Positions 5,846 through 10,299 of a DNA stretch of 10,299 nt are shown here, piece after piece. The stretch's first letter is position 1, and every line of letters begins with the position of its first letter. A model generated the notes under the pieces. It was not told the origin of the DNA. It did no database searches and saw only the letters and a program-made list of their open reading frames with translations. Made by a program: the position numbers and the translations under genes. Source of the stretch: an uncultured Alphaproteobacteria bacterium (GTDB lineage Bacteria; Pseudomonadota; Alphaproteobacteria; Rickettsiales; UBA1997); contig CAINKA010000030.1 of NCBI GenBank assembly GCA_903849835.1, positions 1 through 10,299 on the forward strand. The letters are read 5' to 3'.

Positions 5846-7939
5846 ATGCTGCAATTTGATACCTTGGAAATCCAAAAAAATATCGAAGAAAAAAGATTAA
5901 TTTTAGGAAAAAGATTTGAAGATTTTTTGCTCAGAAATCTCAAATCTTTTTTGCAAAAAACTGATCAATTTCTTTGCTCGAAAATTTTTTGCCTTTGGTC
6001 GGTTTCTGCAATTTTTTTGCTCAGCATTTATTTAAGATCGTCGTTTGATATTGGCGGAGATAGTGCTGTCTATCTCGATCTAGCGGCAAAAATTTTTCGC
6101 GGAGGAAGGTATTACTATGATTTTTTTGAAAGTAATTTTCCGCTTTCTTTCTGGATTCATCTCATCCCATACAGCATCGCAAAGATTTTAAAAATTAGTC
6201 CCATCATTACTGCGGAAATTTTTGTTAATTTTCTCGGTCTCTCATCTCTGATTTTTTCGGCAAAAATTCTAAAAAAATCGGAGCTGAAACAAGTTCATCA
6301 AAACCTTCTTGTTACCTCTTTTGCGCTTGGATTTTTTCTCAGAATTTATGCTTTATCTGCTGGAGAATTTCTTACCAAAACAAGTTTTTTGCTTTGTTTT
6401 TTTTACCCTTATTTAGCTTTTTCTTTTTCCAGAAAAACATCTTTTAGTAAAAAAGAAATGCTCTGTCGAGGGTTGCTGGGCGGGATTATTCCATGTATAA
6501 AGCCGCATTATATTTTTCTGCCTCTGATGATTGAGATGAGTAGATTTTTAAAGAAAAGATCTGCGAATTTTTTTATCGAACTCGACAAATTTGTGATGTG
6601 CTTGGTTGGCGTGATTTACTTTTTTTTGATGCTAAAATTCACGCCAGAATTTTTTGAATTTATGGTGCCGATGTGGAGTGATTTTTATCCGTCTTATAAT
6701 TCAGCCAATCTTTTTTTCCCGGCGCTATGGTTTCATCTTACTTTTAAAGTCATTTTTTTTGGTGGAATTTTTTTGGTTTTTTTGCGTCAGAAATTTTCTG
6801 AAAATGATAAGATTTTATTTTTAGTTTTTATTGCTGCCTCATTAATTATTATCACCGAAAACCTTGGTAGTATTGATCAGAAAGCGTGTTTTTTTGCTTT
6901 GATTACTCCAGTTTTTACAAAAATATTTTATGATTTTCTTAAGTCGGAAAAAATTAATTTTAACGATGGAAAAATAGTTTTTGGAATTTTTTTATTTCTC
7001 TCAGTCGTTGATCCGAAATCCTTAGTTACAGTTGCGGAAGCCGCCATTCTCTTTTGCTGGATAGCGATCCCATTTTTTATCGCGAATCTTTTACAAAAAT
7101 TTAAACAGGATAAAATCAAAATTGATTTAGTTTTTGGAAAAAAAATTAATCAAAAAATATGGTTAGCTATTGGTTGCACATCCTTTGGTTTACTGCTTTT
7201 AATCGCTGTTAAGATTGCGATGAAAGATCAAGTGGTATATGCAGCTTTTTCTATTTTTATATTTTTTATTTTCCTGTTTTTTTACGAAAAAACACATGCC
7301 AAATTTTATAAAAATTTTTCTACAATTTTTGTTTTGTCGCAGTTTCTTTTGGTTTCATCCTTAATTGCCTTGCTGAGTTCGCAGTTGACGGCATCTCCAA
7401 AATCTCCCAATCATTTAACGGATAAAATTTCGCAATATGCCAAAAATTATTTGGCCAAAAGCGATGATAAAATTTCAATTTGGTCTTTAGAATATTCCGA
7501 AATATTTCCGATTACCACTTACCTAGGCAAAGAAAATCCTTATGTTCATCACAGCGTTGGCGCCTTGTATCTACAGGATCTAAATGAGTCTTACAGATTT
7601 AATTCGGAGAGAATTATAAAATATTTTTTTGATGATCTAAAGACGCAAATAAAAGATAAAAATATGAAAATTATTTTCGTTAACAACGCGCCGAATATTT
7701 TAAATTTGAACCATCGTTGTGTAGCTGGTTTTCTTGAAAATTCTTTTCGAGATGAAGAATTTAGAAAAGTTTTTCTGCGAAATTATAAATTTGTTGGAAG
7801 GTTTTTTGAGTCAGAAATTATAGAAAATAAAAAACAGATTTCATTTTTTTCTACGAAAGCAGATGAGCTGAATGAGGCTGATATTCCTAGGGCAAGAGCG
7901 GTTTATGATTTTGAAATTTATGCAAGAAAAAATAATTAA
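5846..7939 (+). CDS. Multi-pass membrane protein, probable GT-C-fold glycosyltransferase (copy 1)
   Basis: This 697-residue integral membrane protein has about 12-14 hydrophobic segments between residues 47 and 512 and a soluble C-terminal domain of about 185 residues. The layout matches GT-C enzymes (PMT/ArnT-like), which move sugars from polyprenyl-phosphate carriers on the outer face of the inner membrane. After the first segment comes LRSSFDIGGDSAVYLD (63-78). D68 and D72 sit where GT-C enzymes keep their catalytic acid. YYYDFFESNFP (89-99), GEFLTK (173-178), IPCIKPHY (215-222) and TPEFFEFMVPMW (266-277) are shared with the next gene. The first 40 residues are charged and helix-prone, and are absent from the paralogue. 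The start at 5846 is the first ATG after an in-frame TAG at 5801; it lacks a Shine-Dalgarno, so a TTG at 5864 or a later start is possible. GT-C assignment rests on topology and the loop-1 acid, and no named family is recognised with certainty. Confidence 0.7.
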   Translation: MLQFDTLEIQKNIEEKRLILGKRFEDFLLRNLKSFLQKTDQFLCSKIFCLWSVSAIFLLSIYLRSSFDIGGDSAVYLDLAAKIFRGGRYYYDFFESNFPLSFWIHLIPYSIAKILKISPIITAEIFVNFLGLSSLIFSAKILKKSELKQVHQNLLVTSFALGFFLRIYALSAGEFLTKTSFLLCFFYPYLAFSFSRKTSFSKKEMLCRGLLGGIIPCIKPHYIFLPLMIEMSRFLKKRSANFFIELDKFVMCLVGVIYFFLMLKFTPEFFEFMVPMWSDFYPSYNSANLFFPALWFHLTFKVIFFGGIFLVFLRQKFSENDKILFLVFIAASLIIITENLGSIDQKACFFALITPVFTKIFYDFLKSEKINFNDGKIVFGIFLFLSVVDPKSLVTVAEAAILFCWIAIPFFIANLLQKFKQDKIKIDLVFGKKINQKIWLAIGCTSFGLLLLIAVKIAMKDQVVYAAFSIFIFFIFLFFYEKTHAKFYKNFSTIFVLSQFLLVSSLIALLSSQLTASPKSPNHLTDKISQYAKNYLAKSDDKISIWSLEYSEIFPITTYLGKENPYVHHSVGALYLQDLNESYRFNSERIIKYFFDDLKTQIKDKNMKIIFVNNAPNILNLNHRCVAGFLENSFRDEEFRKVFLRNYKFVGRFFESEIIENKKQISFFSTKADELNEADIPRARAVYDFEIYARKNN

Positions 7940-9950
7940 AACTATCGGCTCAGATTTTTTTCTGTTAATTTCCTGCGCTACAATTTTTCTGCTAAGCATT
8001 TTTTTGCGATCAACAATTGATATCGGTGCTGATACCGGAATTTACATTAGTTTGGGCAAAAAAATTTTTGATGGTGGGAAATATTATTATGATTTTTTTG
8101 AGAGTAATTTTCCCATCTCTTTTTACCTCTACGCCCTTGAATATCAGCTATCAAGCCTGCTTTATATCAGCCCAATTATTTTGTCGGAAATAGTAATAAA
8201 TCTACTTGCGCTGCTATCGATTTTTTGGTCAGCAAAAATTTTAAAAAATACCACAATTTATGAAAATAAAATCCATTACAACTCGCTGATCATTGCTTAT
8301 TTTTTAACTTTTTTTTTGCGGCAGCAAGCTTTGGAAATTGGTGAATTTGGTACGAAAACCAGCCTGCTTTTTATCGGACTTTATCCGTATATTTCTTATT
8401 CCTTCACAAGAAGATTCGAGTTTACAATGCGAGATATGATCTGTCGCGGATGCTTGATGGGATTCATTCCAATGATAAAACCTCATTATTTGGTTTTTAT
8501 TATTTTTATCGAATTTTATAAATTTTTCCAAAAAAAATCTCTGAAGTTTTTTGTCGAGATTGATAAATTAATCGCATGTGGGATTGGCGTTATTTATTTA
8601 TTCCTGATGTTGGAATTCACGCCAGAATTTTTTGAATTCATGGTGCCGATGTGGTTAAAAATTTATTCAGCTTATGATGATTCTGGAGTTTTTTTTGATA
8701 ATTTTTTGAGGCATATTGCATCAAGAATTTCTATTTTTTCCTTCGTATTTCTAATTTTTTCACGCCTAAAATTTAGTGAAAACGATAAAATATTGGCAAT
8801 ATTTTTTGCCGCTTCCTCACTGCTCCTAATCCTAGAAAACATTGCTACGGTTGATCAGGTTGTCATATTCTTTGCTATTACCACAATCTGTGCTGCTAAA
8901 TTTTTATCTGACCTACTTTCTTCGCAAAAATTTTTAATTTCTGAAAATAAATTTGTTATCACGTCTGTTTTTTTGTTACCAATCTTTGATCTTAAAATTT
9001 TGCAACCAACTATTTTTGGTCTCGGTGGCGTTATAAATATTTGGTGGTTATTGGTCTTTATTTATCCATTTTTTCTCGTTCAAAAATTTACAAAATCTGC
9101 TGCGCAAAAGGCTTTGATTAAAAAACTTTTTTACTTTCTACCTTTTTATTTTTGTTTTTTTGTAGGCGCGGTTATAGCGTTGAAACATCTAGGTGGATGG
9201 GCTTATATCGCAATCAGTCTTCCACTGCTTTTTGTGACATTATTTTTTTTTGAAAGAAAAATTTATTCTAAACTTTCTAATACTTTTTTTTCATTTTCTG
9301 TCTTTGTTATTTCAGCATCAATTTCCTGTCTTTTTTATTCTTATATTTCGTCAATAGTTGCTGTTACTAGACATGATGAAGGTGTTTCTTCTCCAAATAA
9401 ATTAACTGATTCGATTGCCTATTATTCAAAAATTTATGCGCCAAAAAAAGATGACAATATCGCAATGATTGCGATTAAGGCTTACTATCATTTCCCTTTG
9501 GTTCATTATTTGCAGAAAGAGAATCATCAAAAACCTTACTCCTCATTTATACAGGCTCTCAGCAAGCGCTCTGGCGAAAAAACGATGTTTACGATAGATG
9601 ATCTGGATCGAGTATTTACCATCTCTTATTTTTTGGACGACATAAAAAATCAAATCAAAAACCCAAATACAAAAATCATTTTTGTAAATAATGGCTCAGA
9701 AGATTTGGATAAAAAAACTGTCTGCTTAATTGGAGATTTGGAATATTATTTTTTAGATCCGGAATTTAAAAAAATATTTCTTCAAAATTTTCATTTCGAA
9801 AATCGCGTCGTGATAAATAAAAAAATAAAACCTTCTAAAAACATTAGGTTCCTTATGGGAGAAAAGCCGAGTATTTTTGATGGGCTAAAGTCACCACCCA
9901 CGAGGGTTTTGCATGATTTTGAAGTTTACGTCAGAAATGAAAAAAATTAA
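7905..9950 (+). CDS. Multi-pass membrane protein, probable GT-C-fold glycosyltransferase (copy 2)
   Basis: This is a paralogue of the gene before it. The full open frame from an ATG at 7872 has 692 codons, and the form given here starts at codon 12 (681 residues). It shares FLLSI-FLRS, IDIGADTGIY (first-loop acids), YYYDFFESNFP, GEFGTKTS, IPMIKPHY, TPEFFEFMVPMW, FSENDKIL, KIIFVNN and the C-terminal DFE-x-Y-x-R tail with copy 1, in the same order and topology. Three ATGs compete. At 7872 the overlap with copy 1 would be 68 bp. At 7905 an AAGAG lies six bases upstream. At 7920 the protein starts MQEKIIKTIGSDFF, just before the first membrane segment. I chose 7905 on the ribosome-binding match, with low certainty. 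It lacks the 40-residue charged extension of copy 1. Its stop overlaps the lnt start by 14 bp. The likely role is transfer of a sugar from a lipid carrier at the periplasmic face, with unknown substrate. Confidence 0.7.
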   Translation: MILKFMQEKIIKTIGSDFFLLISCATIFLLSIFLRSTIDIGADTGIYISLGKKIFDGGKYYYDFFESNFPISFYLYALEYQLSSLLYISPIILSEIVINLLALLSIFWSAKILKNTTIYENKIHYNSLIIAYFLTFFLRQQALEIGEFGTKTSLLFIGLYPYISYSFTRRFEFTMRDMICRGCLMGFIPMIKPHYLVFIIFIEFYKFFQKKSLKFFVEIDKLIACGIGVIYLFLMLEFTPEFFEFMVPMWLKIYSAYDDSGVFFDNFLRHIASRISIFSFVFLIFSRLKFSENDKILAIFFAASSLLLILENIATVDQVVIFFAITTICAAKFLSDLLSSQKFLISENKFVITSVFLLPIFDLKILQPTIFGLGGVINIWWLLVFIYPFFLVQKFTKSAAQKALIKKLFYFLPFYFCFFVGAVIALKHLGGWAYIAISLPLLFVTLFFFERKIYSKLSNTFFSFSVFVISASISCLFYSYISSIVAVTRHDEGVSSPNKLTDSIAYYSKIYAPKKDDNIAMIAIKAYYHFPLVHYLQKENHQKPYSSFIQALSKRSGEKTMFTIDDLDRVFTISYFLDDIKNQIKNPNTKIIFVNNGSEDLDKKTVCLIGDLEYYFLDPEFKKIFLQNFHFENRVVINKKIKPSKNIRFLMGEKPSIFDGLKSPPTRVLHDFEVYVRNEKN

Positions 9951-10299
9951 AAATTTTCTTAAAAATAAATTTTCAGTCGCACTAATTTTTGGTGCAATTT
10001 CTTGCTTCGCTTTTGCACCATTTAATTTTTTCCCCGCAGCAATAATTTCCTTGTCGGTTTTTTATTTTTTGCTCGAAAAAGAGAGTGAAAAAAAACAAAT
10101 TTTTTGGCTCGGATTTTTTTACGGTTTCGGATATTTTTTGGCTGGAATTTATTGGATCTCAATTTCGCTTTTAGTAGAAGCGGAAAAATTTGCGTGGCTG
10201 ATTCCTTTTGCTCTCACTCTAATCCCATCCGCTCTGGCGCTTTATGTGGCGCTGTTTGCCATCAGTTACAAATTCTTAATTTTAAAGTTAAAACTTTCG
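9937..10299 (+). CDS. lnt: Apolipoprotein N-acyltransferase, 5' part, truncated by window end
   Basis: The frame from ATG at 9937-9939 stays open for 121 codons to the last base, with no stop. The protein begins with a basic stretch (MKKIKNFLKNK), then a hydrophobic segment ending in FAFAPFNFFP (24-33). LGFFYGFGYFLAGIYWISIS (58-77), AEKFAWLIPFALTLIPS (82-98) and a further hydrophobic run follow. FAPF..FP, the G-x-x-F-G-x-G-x-x-x-x-G-x-x-W core and the following IPFAL segment are the hallmark N-terminal membrane region of Lnt. Lnt N-acylates the lipid-modified cysteine of outer-membrane lipoproteins, the third step after Lgt and LspA. The nitrilase-like catalytic domain with its Glu-Lys-Cys triad would lie beyond the window and cannot be checked. 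The start overlaps the end of copy 2 by 14 bp with only a weak GAAG-type upstream match, so translation may be coupled. Confidence 0.9.
   Translation, partial: MKKIKNFLKNKFSVALIFGAISCFAFAPFNFFPAAIISLSVFYFLLEKESEKKQIFWLGFFYGFGYFLAGIYWISISLLVEAEKFAWLIPFALTLIPSALALYVALFAISYKFLILKLKLS

Noticed and set aside
6928..7119. Minus-strand open frames inside the GT-C genes (also 8304-8531)
   Set aside because: They are antisense to long frames that have a conserved paralogue. The paralogue conservation supports the plus-strand reading only.

Overview
This is an AT-rich, gene-dense bacterial window with almost no non-coding DNA. Genes abut or overlap, and Shine-Dalgarno sequences are weak or absent. Two genes point to an alphaproteobacterium, perhaps a Rickettsiales- or Holosporales-like lineage. 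One is a long two-domain isocitrate dehydrogenase of the kind found in Thermus and Rickettsia. The other is the start of an Lnt (apolipoprotein N-acyltransferase) with alphaproteobacterial-looking motifs. The lineage is an inference from protein character, not from a marker gene.

The left part (51-5752) is one leftward run of six genes that looks like a single operon. In transcription order it holds icd (isocitrate dehydrogenase), an MscS-family mechanosensitive channel, a GT2-like glycosyltransferase, a SAM-dependent methyltransferase, a GT8-like glycosyltransferase, and a small cupin of the FdtA/QdtA/WxcM sugar-nucleotide 3,4-ketoisomerase family. Neighbours overlap by 4 to 35 bp, except for a 17 bp gap between icd and mscS. 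The last four genes look like a surface-polysaccharide modification module attached downstream of a TCA-cycle gene and a channel gene.

A 93 bp divergent region (5753-5845) separates this from a rightward run (5846 to the window end). That run holds two paralogous multi-pass membrane proteins of about 690 residues, which look like GT-C-fold glycosyltransferases in tandem, followed by the 5' part of lnt, cut by the window edge. This run suggests envelope work: lipid-linked sugar transfer next to lipoprotein acylation.

Small repeats are visible. An inverted repeat lies at the left edge (1-23). A heptad tandem array with a perfect inverted repeat sits in frame inside the icd inter-domain linker (4613-4664). 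A related degenerate copy overlaps the icd stop codon (4232-4249). The most interesting points are the repeat-built linker in Icd, the NAD+-type cofactor residues of this Icd, and the duplicated GT-C pair whose conserved 3' tail contains the start codon of the next gene. I see no RNA genes, CRISPR array, transposase, toxin-antitoxin pair or phage gene. Nothing here amounts to a demonstrable new defence or mobile system.
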